This document shows positions 32,650 to 41,982 of a stretch of 64,000 nucleotides of DNA, piece after piece. Origin of the DNA: Janthinobacterium violaceinigrum (GTDB taxonomy: Bacteria > Pseudomonadota > Gammaproteobacteria > Burkholderiales > Burkholderiaceae_D); contig NZ_WFLI01000033.1 in NCBI RefSeq assembly GCF_009208555.1, forward strand, positions 1-64,000, written 5' to 3'. The position numbers and the translations under genes are program-made. How positions within the stretch are numbered: position 1 is the stretch's first letter; each line of letters begins with the position of its first letter. The notes under the pieces were generated by a model. The model did not search any database and had not been told where the DNA came from. It saw nothing but the letters and a program-made list of their open reading frames with translations.

Positions 32650-33685
32650 AGCGTGCAATCAGCACCTGCACGGGCGCCATGGGGAAATCGCTAGCGCTGT
32701 ACTGCTCCACTTGCCGCCAGCCCGTGTCGCGCAGCAGCTGCGCCAATTCCCCCTGCCGCGTCACCGTGCGGCCCAGCATGCGCATCGGCAAATAATAAGG
32801 CAGCACGCGCGCCGCATCGCCGGGCGCGGGGGGGATTTCCGCCTGCACGCAGACGAACACGCCGCCGGGTTTCAGGGCCGCATGTATCTTGCGCAAGGCA
32901 CCGGCCAGGTCGGGCACGAAATGCAGCACGGACGAGCACCAGATGAGGTCATAACCGCTGCCGATGTCGTCGCTGTCCAGGTCGCCGCCCAAGGTATCGA
33001 GGCGGTCCGATAGTTGCGCATGGGCGATGTTCGCAGCTGCCACGGCCACCGTTTCCGGCCAGTCGAAGACGCAGCCGCGCAAGCCCGTATGGGCTTGTGC
33101 CAGCGCAATGGCAACCCAGCCGGGACCGCCGCCCACGTCGAGCAGGCGCAGCGGCGTGCTGCCGTCCGTAAACAGGGCGATGCGCTGCATCACGGACAGG
33201 GCTGCGCGCATGGTGACGGCGCGTTGCTCCTGGCCGATTTGCTGCTGCGCGGCGGCGGCCCAGTTGATGCCATTGGCCGTGCTGTAGGGCTTGACCTTGC
33301 CGCCGTCGCGCACGAGGGTCGTCAGTTGCGTGGCGAAATGGCGCAGCGCATGCAGCCGGTACAGCCAGGCGTCGCCACAAAAGGACGCAGCGTTGCGGCA
33401 GAAATACTGCAAGGTGGTGGCCGTGCAGCGGTAGCTGGCCGCCGTGTCGCCGGCGCTGGGGGCCACGCCGCGCTCGAGCACCTGCATGCTCCACAGCAAT
33501 TCCAGCAGCAGGGCCGTGTGCGGCACGTGCAGCGACAGGGCCTCGGCCAGTTGCGCGGGCGTGTGCGGCGTGACCAGCACGTCGAGAATGCCCAGTTCCA
33601 GGGCGGCGGCCAGCCCGTCCGCCTGGACGGGCGCGACGGCCAGGTCCCAATACGGTTGCAAGGCATGTTGCGAAGTGAACGGCAT
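32645..33685 (-). CDS. SAM-dependent O-methyltransferase-like protein
   Basis: This is a 346-residue protein. Residues about 15-110 resemble the helical dimerisation domain of plant and bacterial O-methyltransferases (GLAAALELGILDVLVTPHTPAQLAEAL). The Rossmann domain has motif I LLDVGGGPGWVAIALAQ, then GCVFDWPETVAVA, LGGDLDSDDIG, YDLIWCSSVLHFVPD and GGVFVCVQAEIPP. This order fits acetylserotonin/hydroxyneurosporene methyltransferase relatives. It is divergent from a PchR-like AraC regulator across a Fur box, suggesting an iron-related metabolite (inference). Substrate unknown. Confidence 0.82.
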   Translation of the reverse strand: MPFTSQHALQPYWDLAVAPVQADGLAAALELGILDVLVTPHTPAQLAEALSLHVPHTALLLELLWSMQVLERGVAPSAGDTAASYRCTATTLQYFCRNAASFCGDAWLYRLHALRHFATQLTTLVRDGGKVKPYSTANGINWAAAAQQQIGQEQRAVTMRAALSVMQRIALFTDGSTPLRLLDVGGGPGWVAIALAQAHTGLRGCVFDWPETVAVAAANIAHAQLSDRLDTLGGDLDSDDIGSGYDLIWCSSVLHFVPDLAGALRKIHAALKPGGVFVCVQAEIPPAPGDAARVLPYYLPMRMLGRTVTRQGELAQLLRDTGWRQVEQYSASDFPMAPVQVLIARS

Positions 33686-33727
33686 GATCTTCCTTTCGGC
33701 GAGGTGGGCATGGAAGCTATTTTATGT

Positions 33728-33746
33728 AACAATGAGAATAATTATC
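33728..33746. promoter_or_regulatory. Fur box between methyltransferase and PchR-like regulator
   Basis: AATGAGAAT-A-ATTATCATT (33731-33749) is a 9-1-9 inverted repeat with one mismatch. The overlapping 19-bp window matches the Fur consensus at 15 of 19 positions. It lies 42 bp before the methyltransferase start and 69 bp before the AraC-type start, so Fur could repress both. Confidence 0.7.
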
Positions 33747-33815
33747 ATTTGCATTTGTATGCGGCACGGCGCATTTCGTATGCGCAGCGTTGCGCAGGGA
33801 CTGGGAGGAGCGAGG

Positions 33816-34703
33816 ATGGAACAGGACAGGGAAGCGGCAGGCTGGACGCGGCGCCAGCTGGACCTGCAGATGGGCGAGTGCCGCGCCGACCAGCGCCAGG
33901 TCGACCAGGGCGTGCTGCTCGTGCATTCCGATTACCGCCCGCGGCTTGCGCTCGCCGAGCAATCGAAGCATGACGATGCGGGCGGCCTGGTCATTACCAT
34001 CGGCCTGGAAGGCGCGTCCCATTACGCCACGCGCGATGGCGAGCAATTGCGTTTTCAGGGTGGCCATACGACCATGACGGTGTTTCGCCACACGAGCGGC
34101 GAGCGCCGTTTCGAAGCGGGCCAGCGGGCGGCGCAATTGCGCGTGCTGGTCGATGAAGATGCGCTGGCGCGCTACTGGCCCGAGGGTTTGACGTCCCTGC
34201 TGCCCAACGGCGGCGCGCGCCAGCTGGCGCATGCCGCCACCACGGCGGCCAGCGCCCTGCACGCGCGGGCGCTGCTGCGCGCGACGGACCCGCTGGCCGT
34301 GCATATCGGCGTGCTCAGCCTGCTAGCGGAGCAGTTGCGGGGATTGCGGCCCGTATCGCCGCATGTGCCGCGCTGGTCCGATACCGACATCGCCAAACTG
34401 GAGCGCGCCTACGCGCTGATGCAGGAGCAGATGGCGCAGGAGCTCACGCTCGACTACCTGTGCGCGCAAGTGGGGTTGAGCCTGTTCAAGTTGAAGCAAG
34501 GATGGCGCTACCGCTACAACGACAGCCCCCAGCGCACCCTGCTGGCGCTGCGCATGCAGCGGGCAAAGTTGCTGTTGGAAAATGGTTGCCAGGTGGCGCA
34601 GGCGGGCTGGCAAACGGGCTATCGCCACCCGGCCAATTTCAGCGCCGCGTTCAGCCGCTATTTCGGCTATGCGCCCAAGACCGTGGCGCGCGCGAAGGGC
34701 TGA
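33816..34703 (+). CDS. AraC-family regulator, PchR-like
   Basis: This is a 295-residue AraC/XylS protein. The C-terminal domain (about 200-295) has two helix-turn-helix units, LTLDYLCAQVGLSLFKLKQGWRYRYNDSPQRTLLALRMQRAKLLL and VAQAGWQTGYRHPANFSAAFSRYFGYAPK. The first resembles PchR, which responds to ferric siderophore, and the N-terminal beta-rich part also fits PchR length. ATG 33816 was chosen because GGGAGGAG and GAGG precede it. A Fur box lies 69 bp upstream. No receptor or siderophore synthesis gene is adjacent, so its targets may lie elsewhere. Confidence 0.85.
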   Translation: MEQDREAAGWTRRQLDLQMGECRADQRQVDQGVLLVHSDYRPRLALAEQSKHDDAGGLVITIGLEGASHYATRDGEQLRFQGGHTTMTVFRHTSGERRFEAGQRAAQLRVLVDEDALARYWPEGLTSLLPNGGARQLAHAATTAASALHARALLRATDPLAVHIGVLSLLAEQLRGLRPVSPHVPRWSDTDIAKLERAYALMQEQMAQELTLDYLCAQVGLSLFKLKQGWRYRYNDSPQRTLLALRMQRAKLLLENGCQVAQAGWQTGYRHPANFSAAFSRYFGYAPKTVARAKG

Positions 34704-34760
34704 ACAGGCGGTGTAGAATCGGCGGGCAGGATCTACTCATTCGACCTACAAGGAGACATG

Positions 34761-35165
34761 ATGGCCCGTAAAATTTTTGTCAATCTGCCCGTCCATTCGC
34801 TCGAGCGCTCCGTGGCGTTTTTCACGGCGCTGGGTTTCAGCTTCAATGCCCATTTCACGGATGAAACGGCGACGTGCATGATCGTTGCCGATGATATTTT
34901 TGTGATGCTGTTGACGCATGACAAATTCAAGCAATTCACGCCCAAGCAGCTGTGCGATACCAAGGTGGCGACGGAAGTACTGGTGTGCCTGTCGGCCGAG
35001 AGCCGGGGCGAAGTCGATGCGCTGGTGGCGAAGGCCGTCCAGGCGGGCGGCAGCCTGTACAAGGAGCCGATCGATTACGGCTTCATGTATGGCCACAGTT
35101 TCCAGGACCCCGATGGCCATCAATGGGAATTGATGTACATGGAACCTAATTCGGTACCGCAATAA
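34761..35165 (+). CDS. VOC-superfamily (glyoxalase-like) protein
   Basis: This 134-residue single-domain protein matches the VOC fold of the PhnB/YaeR-like group: KIFVNLPVHSLERSVAFFTALGFSFN, then YKEPIDYGFMYGHSFQDPDGHQWELMYMEP. The last part carries the His and Glu usually binding a metal. Two tandem ATGs occur at 34758 and 34761; GGAG at 34752 is better spaced for the second. These proteins range from glyoxalase to antibiotic-binding roles, so substrate cannot be named. It stands alone between the AraC-type regulator and a converging peptidase. Confidence 0.88.
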   Translation: MARKIFVNLPVHSLERSVAFFTALGFSFNAHFTDETATCMIVADDIFVMLLTHDKFKQFTPKQLCDTKVATEVLVCLSAESRGEVDALVAKAVQAGGSLYKEPIDYGFMYGHSFQDPDGHQWELMYMEPNSVPQ

Positions 35166-35234
35166 ACATCGCAGGTGGGATCAGCGGGGCCGCCGAGGTG
35201 CGGCACGTCACGCCAATCCACCCTGCCCGCCTGC

Positions 35235-38105
35235 TTAGCTGGCCAGCGACAGTAAATCGACCACTTCCAGGCCCGCCAGGTCTTGCGTCGTGTTGCCCGC
35301 GAACGCGGCGCGGCTAGGCTGGCCGTTTTTAAGCCAGGTGCGCGTGACGTCCTTGATCTGGCTCAGGGTGCAAGTCAATACGCCCGTGCGGAATTGCTGG
35401 CGCACGGCTTCCGTCGTGCCACGCTGCTGCATATTCCACGCCGTCAGCGCTTCCGCGTACGGCGAATGGGGCTTGTCCAGACCCTTGATGACGCAGATGA
35501 TGGCTTCTTCCACTTGTTCCTGCGAGAAATCACCGTCGAGGATCTGGTCCAGGGTCGTGCCGAAGTCGGCAAAGGTGCCGGCCAGGCGTGGATCGCGGTA
35601 GGAACTGAGCGTAAACGTGCCGGCGCCGGCCGCATAGCTGGCGCTGCCGCCATATGCGCCACCTTTTTCGCGCAGGGCCGTATGCAGCACCTGGTTGGTC
35701 ATCAGTTCGGCGGCCACGGCCAGGGCGGACGCGTCCGGATTGTGTACGCCCGGCACGGCCCAGGATACGAAGCAATGGTTGATCTGGCTCGTCGCATGCA
35801 GGGCCGTATTGGCCAGCGGTAACGCTGCCGGCGCTGGCGTTTCAGTCGCTGCAGCGGCATCCGTGTTGGCTGCCGGCAATTCCAGCAAGCGGGCCAGGGT
35901 GATGCCATCCTGTTCCAGGCCCGCGCACAGTACGGTTGGCGGCTGGGCGATGATGTGCGCGTGCAAGGTGTCGAGTTCGCGGGCGATTTCCTGCAAGCCT
36001 TCGGACGTCTTGCTCAGTTGCTGCAAACGGCGGTAGAACGGCAGCGCGGCCGGGCCGCCCACGATGTCGTCGAAGCGGCGCGTAGGCGACAGGGGAGCGG
36101 CCGAGGCCAGCATGGCGTAGCGGTTGCCCGATTCGGCCAGGCTGCTCAATTTGTCTTGCACCAGGCTTTCGATCAGGAAAGCCAGACGCTCTTCTTCATC
36201 GAAGCGGGGCTTGGCGATCCAGGCCGACAGCACGGCGGCAATGGCCGCGTGTTCTTCGCGCAAGCCGCTGGCCGAGAACGACAATTCCACGCGCATTGCC
36301 TGTTGCGGACGGGGAATGGCTTCCAGGCCGATGTGGAACGAGGGCACCATGCTCTGGCGCCAGGCGCTGGCGTCGTCGAACGACATGTCGCCCACGCCCA
36401 GTTCCGGCGCCAGGTCCGTGTACAGGCGCAGCCATGGCCACGACGCTTCCGGCAAGCCCGACACGTCATACAGCACGTTGGCATAGCTGATGCCGTTCGA
36501 GGCAATACTGAACGCCACGGCGCCGTCGACGGCCGGGGGAATCGGCAGTGCCGGGCGCGGCAAGGCGCTGACGTCGCCGGGGCGGATGCGGGGCAAGACT
36601 TCCGAATTCGATGGCAGCTGCTGATGTGCTTCCAGCGCGGCCGATTCGGCCACGATGTGTTCGCGCTCGGCATCCGTCAGCTTCGCCTGCAGGGCCGCCA
36701 GCCTGGCGTCTTCCAGGGCGGCGCGGTCCGTGAAGTAGGCGCTGTCGGGCACCACGTGGGTGGTCAAGCGGGTCGGGTTGGCGATCAGCTCGCGCACCAG
36801 TTGCTTGAAGAATTCCGGATCTTCGATCTGCTGTTCCAGGGTTTCCAGGATGGCAGCATTGTCGAACGCATCCATCACGTTGCCGTCGTACATGGCCAGC
36901 GGCAAGGCGTGCAGCAAACGGCCCAGGCCGTAAGGCATGCGGCCGCTGCTGATTTCGCGCTGGCTGTATTTGATGTCGCGCAAGGCGGCGTGCAGCACGG
37001 CGGCGGGAATACCGTCTTGCGCCGTTTCTTCCAGCGCCGTCCAGATGCGCTGGTGCGCATCGGCGATCTGTTCCTGCGTCAAGCCTTCCATGCCGATGTG
37101 GAATACCATCTGGCGGATGCCCGCGTCGCGGCCATTCATGTCCGATGGGCGGCCATAGCCGGCCGATTCCATGGCGCGCATGACGGGCGCCGACGATTCG
37201 CCCAGCAAGCCGTGCGACAGCAGATGCGCGTGGTAGTAGGCGATCGGGTCGCTGGACTCGCCCATCAGCCAGGCAAATTGCAGGCCGAATTCATCGTCGC
37301 GCGCTTCCTGCGACGGAATTTTCACCACGTTTTCCTGCGGCGCCGTCCACGCGGGCGCCAGCTGCGGCAGGCGACGCGGGCTAAAGCCGCTGAGCTTGGA
37401 CAGCACGCGTTCAGCGACTTGCTGCTGCACGGCCGACGCTTCGATATTGCCGGACGTCATGATGACGGCTTGCGAAGGATGGTAGTGGCTGGCGTGGAAT
37501 TCTTTCAGCATTTCATGCGTGAGTTCCGGGATCACCAGCGGATCGCCGCCCGATTCCACTTCGTACGTCGTGCCCTTGAGCAAGGCGCTGGCGATGCCGC
37601 TGTCGAGCGCGCGCATGGGGCTGTTGAAGGCGCCCTTCATTTCATTGAAGACGATGCCTTGGTAGACCAGCTTGTCGCCTTCGAACGCATGGCGCCAGCC
37701 TTCCTGGCGGAAGTTCAGGTAATCGAGATTCGGGAAGAAGGCCGCATCGAGGTAGACGTCGAGCAGGTTGAAGAAATCCTTGCGGTCCGTGCTGGCGAAC
37801 GGGTACACGGTGCGGTCCGGATAGGTCATCGCATTCATGAAGGTGGCCGTCGAGCGGCGCAGCATCGAGAAGAAGGGATCGCGCACCGGGTAGCGGGCCG
37901 AGCCGCACAAGGCCAGGTGTTCGAGGATGTGGGCGCGTCCGTCGCTCACTTCCGGCACAGTGGGAAAGGCCACCAGGAACACCATCTCAGCCTGCTCGGT
38001 ATGCATATGGATATGACGCATGCCCGTTGCCGGCTCGACATATTGCTCGATGGTTGCCTGCAAGACTGGAATGAAGTTGCTGCTGACTTTTTCAAATGTG
38101 CTCAT
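35235..38105 (-). CDS. M16C insulinase-type zinc peptidase (PreP/falcilysin-like)
   Basis: This 956-residue protein is the one-chain length of M16C peptidases. The inverted zinc motif HxxEH is H59-I-L-E62-H63, and the third zinc ligand is E155 in NEMKGAF. The N-terminal half carries MVFLVAFPTVP, GSARYPVRDPFFSMLRRS and TYPDRTVYPFAS, all typical of PreP/SynC relatives. The second half (about 500-956) is the inactive clamshell, with CFVSWAVPGVHNPDASALAVAAELMTNQ and GGAYGGSASYAAGAGTF. It has no signal peptide, so it probably degrades oligopeptides in the cytoplasm. It is monocistronic. Confidence 0.93.
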   Translation of the reverse strand: MSTFEKVSSNFIPVLQATIEQYVEPATGMRHIHMHTEQAEMVFLVAFPTVPEVSDGRAHILEHLALCGSARYPVRDPFFSMLRRSTATFMNAMTYPDRTVYPFASTDRKDFFNLLDVYLDAAFFPNLDYLNFRQEGWRHAFEGDKLVYQGIVFNEMKGAFNSPMRALDSGIASALLKGTTYEVESGGDPLVIPELTHEMLKEFHASHYHPSQAVIMTSGNIEASAVQQQVAERVLSKLSGFSPRRLPQLAPAWTAPQENVVKIPSQEARDDEFGLQFAWLMGESSDPIAYYHAHLLSHGLLGESSAPVMRAMESAGYGRPSDMNGRDAGIRQMVFHIGMEGLTQEQIADAHQRIWTALEETAQDGIPAAVLHAALRDIKYSQREISSGRMPYGLGRLLHALPLAMYDGNVMDAFDNAAILETLEQQIEDPEFFKQLVRELIANPTRLTTHVVPDSAYFTDRAALEDARLAALQAKLTDAEREHIVAESAALEAHQQLPSNSEVLPRIRPGDVSALPRPALPIPPAVDGAVAFSIASNGISYANVLYDVSGLPEASWPWLRLYTDLAPELGVGDMSFDDASAWRQSMVPSFHIGLEAIPRPQQAMRVELSFSASGLREEHAAIAAVLSAWIAKPRFDEEERLAFLIESLVQDKLSSLAESGNRYAMLASAAPLSPTRRFDDIVGGPAALPFYRRLQQLSKTSEGLQEIARELDTLHAHIIAQPPTVLCAGLEQDGITLARLLELPAANTDAAAATETPAPAALPLANTALHATSQINHCFVSWAVPGVHNPDASALAVAAELMTNQVLHTALREKGGAYGGSASYAAGAGTFTLSSYRDPRLAGTFADFGTTLDQILDGDFSQEQVEEAIICVIKGLDKPHSPYAEALTAWNMQQRGTTEAVRQQFRTGVLTCTLSQIKDVTRTWLKNGQPSRAAFAGNTTQDLAGLEVVDLLSLAS

Positions 38106-38357
38106 GCGGTATGGGATCTCGTCGGTAGGTGATACGGATGGTCGGTAGGGCTACATGGCATATGGGGCCAAAGTGGCGCAATGCCAGAGCTGGCCCGCCA
38201 GGGCGGGTGCCAGCTTGATGCCTGTATGAAGCTTTTCCCTATTGTACTAGGAGTATCTGCACGCCGCCGCCGAGGCTTGCTTACGGGACGCAAAAGCAAC
38301 AACGTTGCCAGATAGCTCACTTACAGGTGGCGCCCCCGGATGAAAGCTTAGCGTACC

Positions 38358-39812
38358 ATGCGCCTTTTCCCCTTGCTGACTGAGCCGAAGGCGCTTACCT
38401 TGTCCAGACTTTCCTTTCGCCAACTGTTATTTGCCGCCTTCATCTTGACGACGGGCATTTTGACGGCCACCTCCGTGCAAGCCTTGCTGACCCTCGAGCA
38501 CCTGGCGCGGCTGGGGCGCGAGACGGCGGCGCAGGCGATTACCCTGACGGAACAGTCGCAGCGCCTGTCCGAGCGCACCCTGGCCATGGAGCGCAGCGCG
38601 CGCCAGTTCCTCGTGCTCGACGATCCCGTGTTCCGCGAGCGCTACGCGGCGGCCCGCGCCGAAGCCACGGCGGCGCTGCAAGTGCTGAACCGCGCCACGC
38701 CCGAGTTCGCGTCCCAGCTGGCCGACGAGTGGACGGTGCAGGCGCAAGCGGCCTGGGAAGTCTTGCAAGCAGGTAAGCGCCGCAAGCGCGATGGCCATGC
38801 CGTCGTGTACCGCGCGTTTGCCCGCATGACGCAGATCAACGACAGCCTGGCGCGCGAAAGCAAGACGGAAATCGGCAGCCGCAACGATGCCCTGCTGGCC
38901 GAGCTGGAACGCCAGCGCCGCGTGCTGGGCATGCTGGTGGGCGGCGCCGTGCTGCTGGCGGCCGTGCTGGCCACCTGCTTCGGCTTTCTATTGTCGCGCC
39001 CGCTGCGCCGCATCGAGACGGCCATCGAGCGCCTGGGCGACAAGCGCTACGACCAGTCCATCGTCGTCGGTGGCCCGGCCGACACGCGCCGCCTGGGCCA
39101 GCAGCTGGACTGGCTGCGCCAGCGCCTGGCGGACCTCGATGCCGACAAGGAACGTTTCCTGCGCCACATCTCGCATGAGCTGAAAACCCCGCTGGCGGCC
39201 CTGCGCGAAGGCGTGGCCTTGCTGGAAGACGAGGTGGCGGGCAAGCTCAGCGATGGCCAACGCGAAATCGCCGGCATTCTGCAGCAAAACACGGCGTCCC
39301 TGCAAACCCAGATTGAAGACTTGCTGCGCTACAATACTGCCGCTTTTGACGCCCAGCATCTGGCGCACAGCAAGGTGGATTTGCTGGTCCTGCTGCAAGA
39401 TGTGGTGGCCGGGCAGCGCCTGCAATGGCTGGCGCGCCGTTTGACGGTCGAGGTGCAGGGCGCGTCCCTGACCGTGCTGGCCGACCGCGACAAGCTGGCC
39501 ACGGCCCTGGCGAACCTGCTGTCGAACGCCGTGCGCTTCAGCCCGGAAGGCGGCACCGTGCGCTTTGCCCTGTCCAGCGAAGGGGGCCGCGTGCGCATCG
39601 ATTGCACCGACGAAGGCGCTGGCGTGGCGCCCGAGGATGCCGCGCGCATCTTCGAGCCGTTTTACCAGGGCGTGCGCCAGGCGGCCGGCGCGCGCAACGG
39701 CAATGGCATCGGCCTGTCCATCGTGCGCGAATATATCGCTGCCCACGATGGCAGCGTCACTCTTTTACCGCGCTCCGCCGGCGCGCATTTTCGGATAGAA
39801 CTGCCCTTATGA
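38358..39812 (+). CDS. glrK: Sensor histidine kinase GlrK/QseE
   Basis: This 484-residue kinase has TM1 at about 20-42, a periplasmic region of about 145 residues, TM2 at about 190-212, HAMP, and a DHp domain with phosphoacceptor H273 in RHISHELKTPLAALREG. The ATPase domain has an N box NLLSNAVRFSPEGG, DEGAGV, and NGNGIGLSIVREY. It is followed by a small lipoprotein gene and a sigma-54 activator in the same order as enteric glrK-qseG-glrR, which supports this name over generic kinase. The next gene overlaps its stop codon (ATGA). Confidence 0.9.
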   Translation: MRLFPLLTEPKALTLSRLSFRQLLFAAFILTTGILTATSVQALLTLEHLARLGRETAAQAITLTEQSQRLSERTLAMERSARQFLVLDDPVFRERYAAARAEATAALQVLNRATPEFASQLADEWTVQAQAAWEVLQAGKRRKRDGHAVVYRAFARMTQINDSLARESKTEIGSRNDALLAELERQRRVLGMLVGGAVLLAAVLATCFGFLLSRPLRRIETAIERLGDKRYDQSIVVGGPADTRRLGQQLDWLRQRLADLDADKERFLRHISHELKTPLAALREGVALLEDEVAGKLSDGQREIAGILQQNTASLQTQIEDLLRYNTAAFDAQHLAHSKVDLLVLLQDVVAGQRLQWLARRLTVEVQGASLTVLADRDKLATALANLLSNAVRFSPEGGTVRFALSSEGGRVRIDCTDEGAGVAPEDAARIFEPFYQGVRQAAGARNGNGIGLSIVREYIAAHDGSVTLLPRSAGAHFRIELPL

Positions 39813-40351
39813 TGACGAGAATTCCCCTGGCCGGCATGGCCGCCTGCGCGCTGCTGCTGGGCGCCTGCGCCGCCAAGCCTCCTGTCCAGACGCCCGTGCT
39901 GGTGCAAACGCCGCCGCGCGTGGTCGTGGTGGCCGATCCCCAGCTCACGGAACTGCTGGCGTATCAAAGCGCCTTGCGCCTGATGACGCCGTCGGAACTG
40001 GTCAAAGCGCAGCTGGACCTGTCGAAGGCCGATCACGCGCCGCCCAACACCATCCGCCGCGCCATGCTGCAAGCGACCGTGCGCGGCACGGGCGACCTGG
40101 CCCGCGCGCAGGCGCTGCTCGAGCCGCTGCTGACGGCCACGGGCAAGGACGCGCAACTGCTGGCGCCGCTGGTGCAATTGCTCAGCAGCCAGTACGGGGA
40201 GCTGCGCCGCCAGGAAGACAGCATCGACAAGCTCAACACGCAGCTGCGCGACGCCCAGCGCCGCATCGACCAGCTCAATGAAAAACTCGAAGCGCTGAAA
40301 AACATCGAGCGCAGCCTGTCCGTGCGCCCCGCTGCGGGAGCGCCAAAATGA
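39809..40351 (+). CDS. qseG: QseG-like outer-membrane lipoprotein of the glr operon
   Basis: This is a 180-residue protein. A signal peptide ends in the lipobox LLLGAC, giving the acylated Cys near residue 20. The C-terminal 60 residues form a coiled coil (RRQEDSIDKLNTQLRDAQRR, then IDQLNEKLEALK). It sits between glrK and glrR and overlaps both by 4 bp (ATGA), as enteric yfhG/qseG does. In enterics QseG helps the kinase sense envelope state. Sequence similarity to E. coli QseG is hard to judge by eye; order and architecture carry the call. Confidence 0.8.
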   Translation: MMTRIPLAGMAACALLLGACAAKPPVQTPVLVQTPPRVVVVADPQLTELLAYQSALRLMTPSELVKAQLDLSKADHAPPNTIRRAMLQATVRGTGDLARAQALLEPLLTATGKDAQLLAPLVQLLSSQYGELRRQEDSIDKLNTQLRDAQRRIDQLNEKLEALKNIERSLSVRPAAGAPK

Positions 40352-41715
40352 GCGAGCATGCCCACATCCTCCTGGTCGACGACGATCCCGACCTGCTGCG
40401 CCTGCTGACCATCCGCTTGAAGGCGGGCAACTATCGTGTGACGGCCGTGGGCAGCGCGGAAGCGGCGCTGGCGCGCCTGGCCGTGGAATTGCCATCGCTG
40501 GTCATTACCGACGTGCAATTGCCGGGCCGCGACGGTCTGGCCCTGTTCGACGAAATCCGCCGCCAGCATGCGGCCCTGCCCGTCATCCTGCTGACAGCCC
40601 ACGGCACCATTCCCGATGCCGTCGAGGCGACGGCGCGCGGCGCGTTTGCCTATCTGACGAAACCGTTCGACGGCAAGCTGCTGATGGAAAAGGTGGCGTA
40701 TGCGATCAATCTGTCCACCGTCATGCCGGCGCCCGCGTCCGGCGACGAGAGCTGGCGCGCCGAGTTGATCAGCCGTAGCGCGCAGATGGCCGAGCTGCTG
40801 GCTGAGGCCAAGCTGGTGGCCGGGTCCGACGCCAGCATCCTGATCCGCGGCCCCAGCGGCACGGGCAAGGAATTGCTGGCGCGGGCCCTGCACAACGCCA
40901 GCCGCCGCGCCAAGGCGCCGTTCATCGCCGTCAACTGCGGCGCCATTCCCGAGCAGTTGCTGGAATCGGAACTGTTCGGCCACGTGAAGGGCTCGTTTAC
41001 GGGTGCCGTGGGCAACCGCGAAGGCCTGTTCCTGGCGGCCGACGGCGGCACCCTGTTCCTGGATGAGATCGGCGACATGCCGCTGCCGCTGCAGGTGAAA
41101 CTGCTGCGCGTGCTGCAGGAACGGGCCGTGCGCCCCGTGGGCGCCGACCAGACGCGTCCCGTCGACGTGCGGCTGTTGTCCGCCACGCACCGCGACCTGG
41201 ACGTGGCCATGGCGGAAGGGCAATTCCGCGAAGACCTGTATTACCGGCTCAATGTCGTGACCTTGACCCTGCCGCCGCTGGCCGAGCGCCGCGAAGACAT
41301 CGCCTTGCTGGCGAACCATTTCCTGCAGAAACTGGCGGCCAAGTACGAGAAACCCCTGAACGGCTTCGCGCCCGACGCCCTGACGGCCCTGGTGGCTGCG
41401 CCATGGCCCGGCAATGTGCGCCAGCTGGTCAATGTCGTCGAGCAAGTGTGCGCGCTGGCCACGGCGCCGCTGGTGCCCTTGAGCCTGGTGCAGCGCGCGC
41501 TGCGCGTGCCATCGCTGGAAGCGCTCAGCTACAACGAAGCCAAGCAGCGCTTCGAGCGCGACTACCTGATCCAACTGCTGCGCCTGACGGACGGCAACGT
41601 GGCCGACGCGGCCCGCCTGGCCGACCGCAACCGCACGGAGTTCTACCGTTTATTGCAGAAATATGAGCTGACGCCGGCCCTGTTCCGGGCCGACGGCGAC
41701 CCTGTCGCTGAATAG
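40348..41715 (+). CDS. glrR: Sigma-54-dependent response regulator GlrR/QseF
   Basis: This is a 455-residue activator. The receiver has D11-D12, phosphoacceptor D55 and K105. The AAA+ domain has Walker A GPSGTGKE (168-175), the sigma-54 loop as GSFTGA (215-220) rather than GAFTGA, and Walker B GGTLFLDEIGDMP. Long stretches follow E. coli GlrR (NREGLF, ADGGTLFLDEIGDMP, APWPGNVRQLVNVVEQVCAL). The C-terminal Fis-type helix-turn-helix is GNVADAARLADRNRTEFYRLLQKYEL. GlrR-type operators TGTC-N10-GACA lie right after, and over, its stop codon. Confidence 0.95.
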   Translation: MSEHAHILLVDDDPDLLRLLTIRLKAGNYRVTAVGSAEAALARLAVELPSLVITDVQLPGRDGLALFDEIRRQHAALPVILLTAHGTIPDAVEATARGAFAYLTKPFDGKLLMEKVAYAINLSTVMPAPASGDESWRAELISRSAQMAELLAEAKLVAGSDASILIRGPSGTGKELLARALHNASRRAKAPFIAVNCGAIPEQLLESELFGHVKGSFTGAVGNREGLFLAADGGTLFLDEIGDMPLPLQVKLLRVLQERAVRPVGADQTRPVDVRLLSATHRDLDVAMAEGQFREDLYYRLNVVTLTLPPLAERREDIALLANHFLQKLAAKYEKPLNGFAPDALTALVAAPWPGNVRQLVNVVEQVCALATAPLVPLSLVQRALRVPSLEALSYNEAKQRFERDYLIQLLRLTDGNVADAARLADRNRTEFYRLLQKYELTPALFRADGDPVAE

Positions 41716-41797
41716 CGACAAAAATAAAGCGTGGAAAATCAGCGACTTAGCGTAAAACATTGATGGTCTTGCCACAAGTTGTCGCTGTCAGGCGACA
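41703..41797 (+). promoter_or_regulatory. Two GlrR upstream activating sites (TGTC-N10-GACA)
   Basis: TGTCGCTGAATAGCGACA (41703-41720) and TGTCGCTGTCAGGCGACA (41780-41797) both fit the enteric GlrR consensus TGTC-N10-GACA perfectly, with extended arms TGTCGC/GCGACA. The first overlaps the glrR stop codon. They lie about 100-190 bp upstream of a sigma-54 promoter, the normal enhancer distance. Confidence 0.9.
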
Positions 41798-41890
41798 AAA
41801 AGCGCAGTTTTTCGGGGCAGATAGCCGGAAAACGCGCCGGAAAAATCAGGTTTGAATATAAGTCGTTGATTTCAATGGAAATTTAAAAGC

Positions 41891-41906
41891 TGGCACGGCG
41901 CTTGCT
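41891..41906 (+). promoter_or_regulatory. Sigma-54 promoter (-24/-12) of the BON-domain gene
   Basis: TGGCAC-N5-TTGCT is an exact match to the sigma-54 consensus, including the invariant GG and GC. Expected transcript start is near 41917, giving a leader of about 66 nt before ATG 41983. Two GlrR sites lie upstream. Confidence 0.92.
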
Positions 41907-41982
41907 GTATGGGTAGATGTGACGCTTCAAAGTGTTGCTTTATCCAAGTAAGAAGCTTTTAACTTCATTGAGAGGAACTACC

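Noticed and set aside
35955..38132. 725-codon frame antisense to the M16C peptidase
   Set aside because: The opposite strand carries a complete peptidase with zinc motif; this frame has no recognisable domain.
38106..38357. Search for sigma-54 or GlrR sites before glrK
   Set aside because: No TGGC-N8-TTGC or TGTC-N10-GACA match was found, so autoregulation by GlrR is not supported here.
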